NCBI GenBank assembly: GCA_020633235.1
Contig: JACKEA010000006.1
Span: 62,001-126,000 of the forward strand
Source of the DNA: Polyangiaceae bacterium
Lineage (GTDB): Bacteria > Myxococcota_A > Polyangia > Polyangiales > Polyangiaceae
Reading direction: 5' to 3'
Length of the DNA: 64,000 bases
The translations under genes were made by a program, and so were the position numbers. Position 1 is the stretch's first letter. Each line of letters starts with the position of its first letter. The notes below the pieces were generated by a model. The model was not told the DNA's origin, did not search any database, and saw only the letters and a list, made by a program, of their open reading frames with translations. Positions 25,582-33,765 of this stretch are shown here, in pieces.

Positions 25582-27042
25582 CTACCGGCCGCGGAACTTC
25601 TTTCGCCAGCGGAGCCACACCGCCTGGATGTGCTCTGCCGCGGCAGCGCGGCGGTCGGCGAACTGAAACTGGAACTCCGCTTCGTCGTAGTGGCGGTGAC
25701 TGTCCTTCATGACGGCGTCGTCCACGGCGATGGCGTCGTGATCGGGCAACGTGCGGCGGAGCGCGAGCTCCTTCGCGCCCTGGATGTCGTCCGGGTAGGT
25801 GGTGAACCAACGCCACCACTGGCCGCTGATGATCTTGCCTTGCCAAAGCTTGGCGGCCGCCTCGGCGGACTTGTTGCTGCCGGGGATCGGTGTGTACCGC
25901 GTGAAGTCGTAGCTGGGAGTGCGGGCCAGGCGTTTGGTCTGCGGGTTGTAGGGCACGATGGCGTCGCTCCCTCGGCGCCGCGGGGCGAAATCCGCATAGG
26001 TGCTATGGGCGTAGAAGTCGCCGATGGCGTGTAGCGCCAGAGCCAGATCCCAGAGCTTGCCCGTCTCGAGTCGCTTGCGGGCGCGGGCCCAGCCTTCGTC
26101 GATGTACGCGAAGTCGAAGTGATCCCGCGGGTCGTAGGCGAGCGTGTTGGCGTCCACGATCAGGCTCGCGCGCTCGACCGTCGCCAGGTCCGAAGACGAG
26201 ATGCCGCTGAGGGCGCTCTTGAAGATGCTGTCGTGCACGCTGGCCGCAAAGGTCGGGTCGAACTCGCCGAAGAATTTGCGATTGGCCAGATAGTCCCCGA
26301 GGGGCCGCTGCGCGTCGTCGTCGCTGCTCCGCACCCGCCAGAGGTGCTCGCGATTGAGAACGAAGTGGGGCGTGTATTGGTAGCTGGGGGTTGGTTCGGC
26401 GCGGGCACGCCGCGATTTCGAACGTCGCGGTCCTCGTGCCTTCGACCCTTTCGTCAGCACGGCGAGGGGCTCGAGGATTTCCCACGCGCCGCCCTCGTTC
26501 ATGTACACCACCCACGCGTGGTCCCACGTACGGCTCTTGGCGCCGGCGCGGTGCTCCGTGATGCTGCCCAGGGCGACGCGCAGGCAATAGCCGGAGATTC
26601 CGCTGTGCTCCAGCAGGGCGGCGAGCAAGAAGGCGATGTCTTCGCAGTCGCCGCCGCCGGCCGCGAGCGTCTCGCTCGGCACGAGCCAGCTATCCGCCTT
26701 GCGCGACCCCGGCGTGTAGCGCAACGTCGCGCGAAGGTGCTCTTGCACGGCTCGCACGCGGAAGTCGAAGGAGCCCTGCCCGCGGGAGTCGAAGAGCGCG
26801 CGATCTTCCGACCCGAGCCCTTTACGGACCTCGTCGAGGTGCCGGCGAATGAGCGCGCTGCCGTCGAGGCCCAAGAACTCCCGGATGTCCACGTCGTATC
26901 CGCGCTTGCCCTTCGCAACGGGAACGCGTCGCGCCGCCGGCACGATCGGATCGTGGACAATCTCGTCGCCACACCAACGAAAGCTCTGATGCGGCCGCAC
27001 CGCGGTCGTCTGCATGCACATGTCGCCACCTCCCGTCCGCAT
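25582..27042 (-). CDS. Transglutaminase-like domain fused to HET-C/zinc phospholipase-like domain
   Basis: 486 residues without a signal peptide. Residues 95-190 match the transglutaminase-like cysteine protease fold: GGGDCEDIA with the likely nucleophile Cys, TWDHAWVVY with the His, and EILEPLA where the third residue is Glu instead of the usual Asp. The C-terminal half contains ALHAIGDFYAHSTYADF, close to the H..DFYAHSN motif of HET-C-like proteins and zinc-dependent phospholipase C relatives, plus more His residues later. The pairing is unusual. The gene ends one base after the convergent beta-helix gene. Upstream lies the gene-free repeat field. Confidence 0.65.
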   Translation of the reverse strand: MRTGGGDMCMQTTAVRPHQSFRWCGDEIVHDPIVPAARRVPVAKGKRGYDVDIREFLGLDGSALIRRHLDEVRKGLGSEDRALFDSRGQGSFDFRVRAVQEHLRATLRYTPGSRKADSWLVPSETLAAGGGDCEDIAFLLAALLEHSGISGYCLRVALGSITEHRAGAKSRTWDHAWVVYMNEGGAWEILEPLAVLTKGSKARGPRRSKSRRARAEPTPSYQYTPHFVLNREHLWRVRSSDDDAQRPLGDYLANRKFFGEFDPTFAASVHDSIFKSALSGISSSDLATVERASLIVDANTLAYDPRDHFDFAYIDEGWARARKRLETGKLWDLALALHAIGDFYAHSTYADFAPRRRGSDAIVPYNPQTKRLARTPSYDFTRYTPIPGSNKSAEAAAKLWQGKIISGQWWRWFTTYPDDIQGAKELALRRTLPDHDAIAVDDAVMKDSHRHYDEAEFQFQFADRRAAAAEHIQAVWLRWRKKFRGR

Positions 27043-27062
27043 CAGAGCACGAAGCTCGCAGC

Positions 27063-27240
27063 GCGCAAAACGCCGCGGCGGCGGGCGGCGCGCGGCGGCG
27101 AGCGGGCAGCGCGGCAGCGCGAGGGCGGCGCGGCGGTGGGCGGCGCGGCGGTGAGCAGCGCGGCGGCGGGCGGCGCGGCGATGGGCGGCCGGCTGGCCGT
27201 CGAGGGATCGAGACAGCGCGGGCGGCAGCGCTGCGGGGCA
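27063..27240. repeat. GC-only low-complexity tract
   Basis: A run of GGCGGCGCGGCGG-type units just upstream of the transglutaminase/HET-C gene, with no convincing coding potential on either strand. It opens the 1.7-kb gene-free field that runs to 28766. Confidence 0.6.
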
Positions 27241-27340
27241 GATCGAGGGGATCTGTCGCGCCGAAACCGGTTGATATGTAAAGTAGTTTCGGGACGACGC
27301 GGTGCCCCCCTGATGTAGGCGGGAGGCCGGTGGGCCTTTG
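27241..27340 (+). repeat. 100-bp dispersed repeat unit A1
   Basis: Contains GATCGAGG, then CGCGCCGAAACC, an AT-rich core GGTTGATATGTAAAGTAGT (27269-27287), TTTCGGGACG, and CCCCCCTGATGTAGGCGG. Five units of this type occur in the field; the AT-rich core is the best conserved part. Confidence 0.75.
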
Positions 27341-27512
27341 ACGCCCCCTGCGCCAGCGCGGGTCGTGTTCAGGACGGGGACCGGGGCAGCAACGCGCTCG
27401 ACGCAACACGCGCCAGCGTGGGACGAGGCGGGGCCGCAGCGTAGCGTTGCGGTAGCCGCCCGCCGCGCCAGCGCGGATCGTGTCTAGGACGAGGAGTTCA
27501 GTATCACCGGGA

Positions 27513-27600
27513 CATCGAGGGGGCGTGTCGCGCCGAAACCGGTTGATATGTAAAGTAGTTTCGGGACGCGGTACCCCCCTGATGTAGGCGGAAGCTAGAC
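27513..27600 (+). repeat. 100-bp dispersed repeat unit A2
   Basis: Same unit as A1, with the core at 27541-27559 and the CCCCCCTGATGTAGGCGG tail kept. It then runs into a copy of the short CGCCAGCG array. Confidence 0.75.
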
Positions 27601-27723
27601 GACTACCATCGACGCAACACGCGCCAGCGTGGGACGAGGCGGGGCCGCAGCGTAGCGTTGCAGTAGCCGCCCGCCGCGCCAGCGCGGATCGTGTCTAGGA
27701 CGAGGAGCGCACTATCGCCGGCA

Positions 27724-27830
27724 GATCGAGGGGGATCTGTCGCGCCGAAACCGGTTGATATGTAAAGTAGTTTCGGGACGACGCGGTACCCCCCTGATGT
27801 AGGCGGGAGGCCGGTGGGCCATTGACGCCC
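27724..27830 (+). repeat. 100-bp dispersed repeat unit A3
   Basis: Almost identical to A1, with the core at 27753-27771, and including the following GGAGGCCGGTGGGCC. This points to duplication of a block of nearly 500 bp (A unit plus short repeats). Confidence 0.75.
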
Positions 27831-28114
27831 CCTGCGCCAGCGCGGGTCGTGTTCAGGACGGGGACCGGGGCAGCAACGCGCTCGACGCAACACGCGCCAG
27901 CGTGGGACGAGGCGGGGCCGCAGCGTAGCGTTGCGGTAGCCGCCCGCCGCGCCAGCGCGGATCGTGTCTAGGACGAGGAAGGGTGCAGCGACGCCTTCGC
28001 CGTCACCCGCGCCAGCGCGGATCGTGTCTAGGACGAGGAGGGGCTCAGCGTCGCCCTGGTCGTCACCCTCGCCAGCGCGGATCGTGTCTGGGACGAGGAG
28101 TGCAGTATCCGGGA

Positions 28115-28200
28115 GATCGAGGGAGGATCTGTCGCGCGGAAATCGGTTGATATGTAAAGTAGTGTCGGGGCGCGGAACCCCGTCGGCGGCCATAGACGCC
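28115..28200 (+). repeat. 100-bp dispersed repeat unit A4
   Basis: More diverged copy with the core at 28145-28163 (GGTTGATATGTAAAGTAGT kept exactly); the tail has lost the TGATGTAGG part. Confidence 0.7.
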
Positions 28201-28376
28201 ACCCGCGCCAGGGCGGATCGTGTCTGGGGCGGGGGGACAGCGCGGCGACGTCCTCGTCGCCACCCGCGCCAGCGCGGATCGTGTCTGGGACGGGGGACGA
28301 CGCGGCTACGCCCTCGTCGCCACCCGCGCCAGCGCGGATCGTGTCTAGGAAGAGGAGGGGCGCGGCGTTGCCCGCG

Positions 28377-28480
28377 ATCGAGGGTGATCTGTCGCGCGGA
28401 AAGCGGTTGATATGTAAACTAGTTTCGGGGCGCGGGGCCCCCCCTGATGCGGCCGGAAGCCGGCGGCGGCCTTAGACGCC
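28377..28480 (+). repeat. 100-bp dispersed repeat unit A5
   Basis: Core at 28405-28423 with one change (AAACTAGT). The tail has CCCCCTGATGCGGCCGG. Last unit before the field ends. Confidence 0.7.
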
Positions 28481-28644
28481 ACCCGCGCCAGGGCGGATCG
28501 TGTCTGGGACGGTGAACGGCGCGGCGATGCCCCCGTCGCCACCCGCGCCAGCGCGGATCAGGTCCTGGACAATGCGACCGTATCTGTCGCTGCTGGACGC
28601 GAGGGCCTCGAAAATTTGCTCAGAATCGTGATCACCTCGGGGGG

Positions 28645-28658
28645 CATGGTCGACCATG
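28645..28658. promoter_or_regulatory. Perfect 14-bp palindrome
   Basis: CATGGTCGACCATG reads the same on both strands, about 110 bp before the zinc-ribbon start. Candidate operator. Confidence 0.4.
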
Positions 28659-28713
28659 TGCGCCCGTTTGATCACTCTGTCGCGCACTTTGTTGCCCTAC
28701 CTCGTCGAGGCGC

Positions 28714-28731
28714 GCGCTCCCGTGGGAGCGC
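28714..28731. promoter_or_regulatory. 8-bp inverted repeat before zinc-ribbon gene
   Basis: GCGCTCCC, 2 nt, GGGAGCGC, ending 35 bp before the ATG at 28767. It could be an operator or a leader hairpin. Confidence 0.4.
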
Positions 28732-28766
28732 CGGCCGTTGTCGGGTAAGCTCGCATCCAGAGCGTC

Positions 28767-28895
28767 ATGGATTGCCCGGACTGCGGTGCCTTCAACTCCT
28801 CCACAGAACGGGAGTGCTCGGAGTGTGGGGCGGTGCTGACGGACAAACCGGGCAACAAACCGGGGAAGGTTGGCGGCCGTGCATCTGCGACTTAG
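28767..28895 (+). pseudogene. Zinc-ribbon N-terminus cut off by an in-frame TAG
   Basis: The ATG at 28767 encodes a 42-residue piece with CPDC (3-6) and CSEC (17-20), a standard zinc ribbon, then a Gly/Lys-rich tail and a TAG at 28893-28895. The frame stays open after the TAG, straight into hydrophobic residues and the membrane protein annotated from 28986. Zinc ribbon followed by membrane helices is a common single-protein layout, so I read this as one gene split by a stop codon. Confidence 0.6.
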
Positions 28896-28985
28896 GCGCA
28901 GCGGTGGGCTGGAGCGCTGCTCCTTGCATGGGCGGGTATCGGCCTCGCGTTCCTCGTCAAGGGAAGCGCGGACGGAGGCGCGATC

Positions 28986-30176
28986 ATGCTGCTCTCCATC
29001 CTGGTGGACGTTCTCGTTGGCGGCTCGCTGGTCGCGGGCAGCAACCGCCTTCGCGCGCTTGCGGTGATTCGGGTGGTGCTGGGGGGCGGCCTCATTGGGC
29101 TCTCCACAGTGCTGGCGGGGGACGCCCTGGGGTTGGCGTTGCTCGGAATGGCCGCTGCCGTCCTGATGCTGCTGTTCGGCGACCCCAAGCGGGATCGACG
29201 CATCCTGTTTGCAGGAGTCTTCGTTGCGGCGGGAGCATTCACGCTTTCGGGGCTTCGCACCGAACGAAAGAAGCCGAACCAGCTTCTCACGTTGGAGCTC
29301 GGCGGCGAGGCGCTTGGCGCTGCGGTGCCTTACACGATCCAGATGCCGCCGCGGTGGCTGCAAGACACACCGCGGAAAGGTTGGGACGCGAGGCTCATCC
29401 GTACTGGGACGGGTGCGATGGTCGACGTGAAGATCGAAGCAACACCCCAAGGCCCGATCGTCGACCAGCTTGCGGCGGAGGCCCTCCAGCCCGGGGAGCA
29501 GGTGGTACAGCGTCACCGACTCCAGAAGTTCGGGGACGCTTCGCTCGTTCAGGAGGTAGCGGGCGAGGGGCAGACAACGCTGATGGTGGCCACGGTGGTC
29601 ACTCGTCGGCATGTGTACACGTTGGTTGGCATCGCTCAGCGCAATGACTACTCAGTGGTGGCTAGCGAAATGGAGAAGATGTTCGAGAGCCTCCAACCAC
29701 CGACTGAAGAGGAAGCGCTACCTCTCGAAGCGGGCAAGGTCCTTTTGGGTCGCGTGGGCGGTAGAACCACCGGTTACAGTTTCGACTTCCCCGACCACTG
29801 GCATGCGCACCGTGCGCAGGCAGGCGACGAAGGTCCATGGGACTTGTGGGCCATGCGCCCTTTCCGTGGTGCAATGCTTCAGGTCGAGGTATTTGCGGCA
29901 CCAACCGCTCTGGATGGAAATGCCTCTGGCCAACGTTGGCTGCGTTCGATGCGAGAGAAGTTCGAACGCGTGAACGTGCTGGAGGAGTCGGGTTCTGCGA
30001 CGGACAGGTCTCGCTACAGCATGCACATCGAAATTTCCGACCAAGGGCATCGTTGGTTCGAGCTGCGGCGCTTTGGTCGGCGCGGCATCATCGTGCACGG
30101 GTTTGCTCCGACCGCATCTGGGACGGAATTGCGTGCCGAGGTTCAACGACTCGTAGCTTCGCTGCGCTTCGACTGA
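28986..30176 (+). CDS. Membrane protein with large soluble C-terminal region (probable 3' part of split zinc-ribbon gene)
   Basis: 396 residues from the first in-frame ATG after the TAG at 28893. Three hydrophobic segments lie in residues 1-85, then a soluble region of about 300 residues with mixed alpha/beta pattern (PYTIQMPPRWLQDT, VDVKIEATPQGP, YSFDFPDHWHAHR). The two halves of the soluble part look like repeats of one domain (IQMPPRW and FDFPDHW), similar to the PsbP/Mog1-like fold of secreted proteins, which is a tentative assignment. Before the ATG the same frame encodes another hydrophobic stretch from 28896. The gene may use reinitiation, or may be broken. Confidence 0.65.
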   Translation: MLLSILVDVLVGGSLVAGSNRLRALAVIRVVLGGGLIGLSTVLAGDALGLALLGMAAAVLMLLFGDPKRDRRILFAGVFVAAGAFTLSGLRTERKKPNQLLTLELGGEALGAAVPYTIQMPPRWLQDTPRKGWDARLIRTGTGAMVDVKIEATPQGPIVDQLAAEALQPGEQVVQRHRLQKFGDASLVQEVAGEGQTTLMVATVVTRRHVYTLVGIAQRNDYSVVASEMEKMFESLQPPTEEEALPLEAGKVLLGRVGGRTTGYSFDFPDHWHAHRAQAGDEGPWDLWAMRPFRGAMLQVEVFAAPTALDGNASGQRWLRSMREKFERVNVLEESGSATDRSRYSMHIEISDQGHRWFELRRFGRRGIIVHGFAPTASGTELRAEVQRLVASLRFD

Positions 30177-30287
30177 CCGCGTGGTTCCGGGACGGAGCGG
30201 GTGACCGCGTGGTTCCGGGACGGAGCGGGTGACCGCGTGGTTCGGTGACGGAGCGGGTGACCGCGTGGTTCCGCGGCGGAGCGACAT
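30174..30287 (+). repeat. 28-bp tandem array ending in a hairpin element
   Basis: Units start at 30174, 30202, 30230 and 30258 (TGACCGCGTGGTTC...GACGGAGCGGG), an exact 28-bp period that begins on the stop codon of the membrane protein gene. The last unit turns into the standard hairpin element GGTTCCGCGGCGGAGCGACA (30267-30287). This shows how a single hairpin element can grow into an array. Confidence 0.8.
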
Positions 30288-30305
30288 GGAAATGTAGAGG
30301 GACGG

Positions 30306-30604
30306 GTCAGGCGTGGCGGTAGTCGACGCTGAGGCGGAGGCGCGGTGCGCGCTCGCTGGACACGGCGCAGTGCACCGAGAGCCCGCTGAAGGAGAGCACG
30401 TTTCCCTCACGCGTAGCGGTAGTCGACGCTGAGGCGGAGGCGCGGTGCGCGCTCGCTGGACACGGCGCAGTGCACCGTGAGCCCGCTGAAGGAGAGCACG
30501 TTTCCCTCACGCGTAGCGGAAGTCGACGCTGAGGCGGAAGCGCGGTGCGCGCTCGCTGGGCAGGGCGCAGTGCACCGTGAGCCGCTGAAGAAGAGCACGT
30601 TTCT
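30306..30604 (-). repeat. Three 100-bp partial copies of the PhyH gene 3' end
   Basis: Starting near 30311, 30411 and 30511, each block repeats the last 30 or so codons of the oxygenase gene that ends at 30605 (translation SFSGL.VHCA...RAPRLRLSVDY). Periods are 100, 100 and 99 bp. The copies differ by single bases, so the duplication is not brand new. They have no start of their own in the gene context and are not counted as genes. Confidence 0.85.
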
Positions 30605-31300
30605 TCAGGCGTAGCGGTAGTCGACGCTGAGGCGGAGGCGCGGTGCGCGCTCGTTGGGCAGGGCGCAGTGCACCGTGAGCCCGCTGAAGAAGAGCACGTC
30701 CCCGGCGGCGAGATCTTGGCTGTGCCAGCGCGTGTCGGGCGGCAGGGTGATGGCTTGCTTCATGGGTTCGCCGGAGTGCGGGAGCAAGCCGCGGCGGTGG
30801 GACCCGGGGAGCAGCGCGAGGGCGCCGAGCTCCACAGGGCAATCGCCGAGGGGAAGCCACGCGGTCCATAGCTCGCCTTCGCCGGATATGTAGAAGCGAT
30901 CTTGGTGGGGGCGCGTCGCGCGTTCGTCGCCGTCGCCGGAGACGACGCGGCACAGGTCGCCGCGCTCGGCGCGGGGCGCTCGGCCGAGGACGCGTGTGAG
31001 CGTCTGGATCAGGGCGGGATGATCGCGGAGCGCGCTGAACAGCGGGTCCGGCAGCAGTCGTTGCAGGAACGTGATCCAACGCGGGTCGTCATAGGCGCCG
31101 AGGCCGAGCCCCGGCGTGGAGACGGCCGCCAGGCGCGGCGATCCCTGCGCGAGCCAACCGAGGTCCGCCGCGATGTCGAGGGCGCGGGCGCGCAGCTCGA
31201 GCACGACGGACGTCGGCAACAGGCGCGGGAAGAACAGGTAGCCGTCGCGCTCGGCGAGCACGTGAACGTCGTCGGCGTTGGCGTCGATGAATGGCAGCAT
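30605..31300 (-). CDS. Phytanoyl-CoA dioxygenase (PhyH)-like Fe(II)/2-oxoglutarate oxygenase
   Basis: 231 residues. The facial triad is visible as RPHQDRFY (His and Asp) and LTVHCALPNER (distal His), followed by an Arg for 2-oxoglutarate (RLRLSVDY). The loop LGDCPVELGALALLPGSH is typical of the PhyH family, which hydroxylates or halogenates small molecules. The start overlaps the stop of the radical SAM gene (TGATG), so the two are translated together. Substrate unknown; the pairing suggests a modification pathway for a natural product or membrane lipid. Three partial copies of its 3' end follow. Confidence 0.88.
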   Translation of the reverse strand: MLPFIDANADDVHVLAERDGYLFFPRLLPTSVVLELRARALDIAADLGWLAQGSPRLAAVSTPGLGLGAYDDPRWITFLQRLLPDPLFSALRDHPALIQTLTRVLGRAPRAERGDLCRVVSGDGDERATRPHQDRFYISGEGELWTAWLPLGDCPVELGALALLPGSHRRGLLPHSGEPMKQAITLPPDTRWHSQDLAAGDVLFFSGLTVHCALPNERAPRLRLSVDYRYA

Positions 31301-32604
31301 CAGCGCGCTCCAGCGGCGGGCACGCGGGGCGGAGCTGCGAGCTTTTCCAGCGTGTACGCCGCCTTCTTCTCGAGCACTTCACGGGCCAGGACCAGCACCG
31401 CCGGCGGGAGCTCGTAGAAGTTGCGATCGAGGGCCGGGTCCGTCGCGTAGGCACGCCGCACTTCGGCGGTGGACCACTCCGTCGGAAACGGCGCGTAAGG
31501 CAGCGGCGGCTCGCGGAGCCACCACTCCGTGAAGCCGTGCGCCTCGTGGTGGAGCTCGTACTCCGGCGTGCCGGGGTGCGGCACCAGCACGCCCCGAGCA
31601 TTGAAACCACCAGCCAGCGGCCGCGCGCGCTCGATGAACCGGAGCGTGCCTTCGAGCTCGCGCTCGGTCTCGCCGGGCCATCCCACCATCACGTTGACCA
31701 CGGTGGTGATGCCGACCCGCGCGGCGTCCGCCAACACCTCCAGCACACGGGTCGTGGTGACGCCCTTGCCGATGCGCAACAGGCGTTCGCTATCGCCGCT
31801 CTCCACGCCCAGGTCGATCCCGGTGCAGCCCGCGCGCGCGAGCAACGTCAAGATTTCGCGATCGAGGTGGGCGGGATGCGCGGTGCAGGTGAAGTGCATG
31901 CCGAGGGGCGCGAGGGCCGAGCACAGCTCGCGCACGCGGCGGCGGCCGACGGCGAAGCTGTCGTCGAAGAACGCAAACGCGGTGATGCCGTGCTGATCGC
32001 GCAATGCGGCGGCCTCGCGTGCGACGCTCTCGGCGCTGCGAAAGCGGAAGCTCCGTCCGGTGACTTGGTTGGCGCAGAAGGTACATGCTTCGGGGCAGCC
32101 GCGGCTCGACAGCAAGCCGCTGTACACGGGGCAGGTGTAGTGCTTCGGATCGAACAGGTGCAGCGCGCCGAGGGGGCTCGGCAGCGCGTCGAGGTCGCGT
32201 AGGAAATCCTGAGTCGGAGTGAGATGCGCGGGGCGCTCGAGCAGATCCGGCAATGCGCGCTCGGCCTCCCCCACGATCACGTGATCGAAGCCGTGGGCCA
32301 GCGGTTCCGTCGGGCGCACCGTGGCGTGCGGCCCTCCCGCCACCAGCGTCTGCTCCGGCAGCGCCTGCGCGAGCGCATACGCGGGCTGTGCTTCCAGCGT
32401 CTTGACGTGAATGCCGACCAGCGTCGGCTCCGCCGCGCGCACCGCCGCCGCGACCTGGTCGGTGGGCGCGCGACTCGCGGCCGCGTCCACGATCTTCACT
32501 TCGTGGCCGCGCGCCTCGAGGCTCGCCGCGAGGTAACCGAAGGCGAGCAGCGGCGAGCGCACGGGCTCGCGCCCCGCCGGGTTCACGAGAACGACGCGGG
32601 CCAC
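31300..32604 (-). CDS. B12-binding-domain radical SAM protein
   Basis: 434 residues. The N-terminal 130 residues have the cobalamin-binding Rossmann pattern (ARVVLVNPAG, SPLLAFGYLAASLEARGH, VAGGPHATVRP). The radical SAM domain has the 4Fe-4S motif SSRGCPEACTFC, then the usual GVESGD and VMVGWPGE motifs. Members carry out methylations or ring rearrangements on inert carbon. It lies 4 bp downstream of the CARDB gene and is coupled to the PhyH oxygenase gene; an operon of three is likely. Confidence 0.9.
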   Translation of the reverse strand: MARVVLVNPAGREPVRSPLLAFGYLAASLEARGHEVKIVDAAASRAPTDQVAAAVRAAEPTLVGIHVKTLEAQPAYALAQALPEQTLVAGGPHATVRPTEPLAHGFDHVIVGEAERALPDLLERPAHLTPTQDFLRDLDALPSPLGALHLFDPKHYTCPVYSGLLSSRGCPEACTFCANQVTGRSFRFRSAESVAREAAALRDQHGITAFAFFDDSFAVGRRRVRELCSALAPLGMHFTCTAHPAHLDREILTLLARAGCTGIDLGVESGDSERLLRIGKGVTTTRVLEVLADAARVGITTVVNVMVGWPGETERELEGTLRFIERARPLAGGFNARGVLVPHPGTPEYELHHEAHGFTEWWLREPPLPYAPFPTEWSTAEVRRAYATDPALDRNFYELPPAVLVLAREVLEKKAAYTLEKLAAPPRVPAAGAR

Positions 32605-32608
32605 GGGG

Positions 32609-33709
32609 CTACGGCAGGATCCCGCAGCTGGAGATCACGTCACCCATCACCACCGGACCCACGGGAACGTAGGGCGGCGCGAAGGTGGGCACGGGTCCCT
32701 TGCCCATCAGGTTTTGCACCACCTGTGTCACCTTCCACACCTCGAAACGCAGCGACACCGCCTGGGCGAACGCCTGGATGCCCGCCGTTGCGTCTTTGCT
32801 CTTCGCTTGCTCGCCGAGTCGGCTGATCACTGCCGCCTCCAGCGCGCTCACGCGGAATGCGGCATCGCCCTTGGGGGAAGCGCCAATGACCAATGGAAAG
32901 GGCACGTTCGCGGTGGGGGGCGCTGCCGGCGCAGGCACTGCTGCGAACGAGGGATACGCCGCGAAGGACGACAGCACGAAGTCGTCCGCCCAGGTCTTGT
33001 AGGCCGCGAACACGGTCTCCATGAACGCCTTGGCGACGTCCTCCGGCACGCCGTGGTTCTTCAGGTTCAACGCATGCAGTGGGCTCGCGCTCGACGTCGT
33101 CACGTTCAGACGCAGGTTGCTCAGCGTCACGGATTGGATCTGCCCACCCTTGGCGCACGTGAACTGAGACGCCGTCTGCTCGATCAGATCTTCGGCCTCC
33201 TTGCTCGCCGCGCTGGCCCAGGTAGCCCAGGTGTTGTCCGCCGCGACCACCGGCACGTCCAACGTCACCTGATTGGTGACCCGCGCCGACAGCGGCTCGT
33301 TGATGCGCTTGGAAGGATCGAGGGCGGCCTGCACCTTCGTGGCCCCGGCTTTCGGCGCCTTGAAGGCCACGGTGACGACCTTCTTCTGCCCCGCCGCCAG
33401 GTTGAGGGTTCCCTTTTTCGCCGTGGCGCCGGTGGTGATCACCCAGTCCAGGTTGGTGACGGGCGCGTCGCCTTCGTTCACCAGTGTGAGCTTCACGGTC
33501 ACGACGGTGCCGGGTTTGGCCACCGGTGGGCTCACGGACAGCCCAAGAACCCGCACCAGGTCCGGGTTCTTCGCCTTCTTGAGCACCGGTTTGGGCGCGG
33601 GCTTGGTGCCCACGGGCTTGGGCGTGTCCGCGTTCGCGGTCGCCGCCGTCGCCAACCCAGCCGCCGAGAGAAGTGGCACACCCCGTCGAAGCAAACCGCG
33701 CCGCATCAT
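32609..33709 (-). CDS. Secreted CARDB-domain protein
   Basis: 366 residues. Arg-rich signal (MMRRGLLRRG) with a hydrophobic stretch and ATANA cleavage region, then a Pro/Lys linker and a CARDB-type Ig-like domain (LSVSPPVAKPGTVVTVKLTL, LVNEGDAPVTN) at about 45-145. The C-terminal 200 residues are helical, with no family I recognise. It is the first gene of the operon with the radical SAM and PhyH genes and is divergent from the methyltransferase gene across 56 bp. It is exported while the enzymes are not, so its link to them may be only transcriptional. Confidence 0.7.
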   Translation of the reverse strand: MMRRGLLRRGVPLLSAAGLATAATANADTPKPVGTKPAPKPVLKKAKNPDLVRVLGLSVSPPVAKPGTVVTVKLTLVNEGDAPVTNLDWVITTGATAKKGTLNLAAGQKKVVTVAFKAPKAGATKVQAALDPSKRINEPLSARVTNQVTLDVPVVAADNTWATWASAASKEAEDLIEQTASQFTCAKGGQIQSVTLSNLRLNVTTSSASPLHALNLKNHGVPEDVAKAFMETVFAAYKTWADDFVLSSFAAYPSFAAVPAPAAPPTANVPFPLVIGASPKGDAAFRVSALEAAVISRLGEQAKSKDATAGIQAFAQAVSLRFEVWKVTQVVQNLMGKGPVPTFAPPYVPVGPVVMGDVISSCGILP

Positions 33710-33765
33710 GATGTCCTCCGGGCCGTGCAGTATCCGACGGACCCGCGCGCTAGTCTATTCGGGCC

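Larger units (their letters stand above)
27831..28560 (+). repeat. Tandem array of CGCGCCAGCGCGG units, about 60-bp period
   Basis: Copies of ACCCGCGCCAGCGCGG followed by ATCGTGTCTAGGACGAGG recur near 27835, 27894, 27949, 28009, 28069, 28205, 28264, 28324, 28484 and 28544. Earlier copies lie at 27351, 27411, 27465, 27621 and 27675. The core can form a hairpin (CCGCGC with GCGCGG around 2 nt). The bases between copies are themselves similar, which argues for tandem duplication rather than CRISPR spacers. Confidence 0.8.

Noticed and set aside
27603..28202. 199-codon minus-strand frame in the repeat field
   Set aside because: Product only reflects the repeats (LVLDTIRAG units) and there is no start context or domain.
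27831..28560. CRISPR-like array (repeats of about 33 bp at near 60-bp steps)
   Set aside because: The stretches between repeats resemble each other, repeat sequence drifts along the array, the period is uneven, and no cas genes are near.
27043..28766. Decayed transposon or integron
   Set aside because: No terminal inverted repeats, transposase or integrase remnants were found on either strand.
30407..31079. Minus-strand frames over the copies of the PhyH 3' end
   Set aside because: They are partial copies or out-of-frame readings of the oxygenase gene without their own N-terminal domain.
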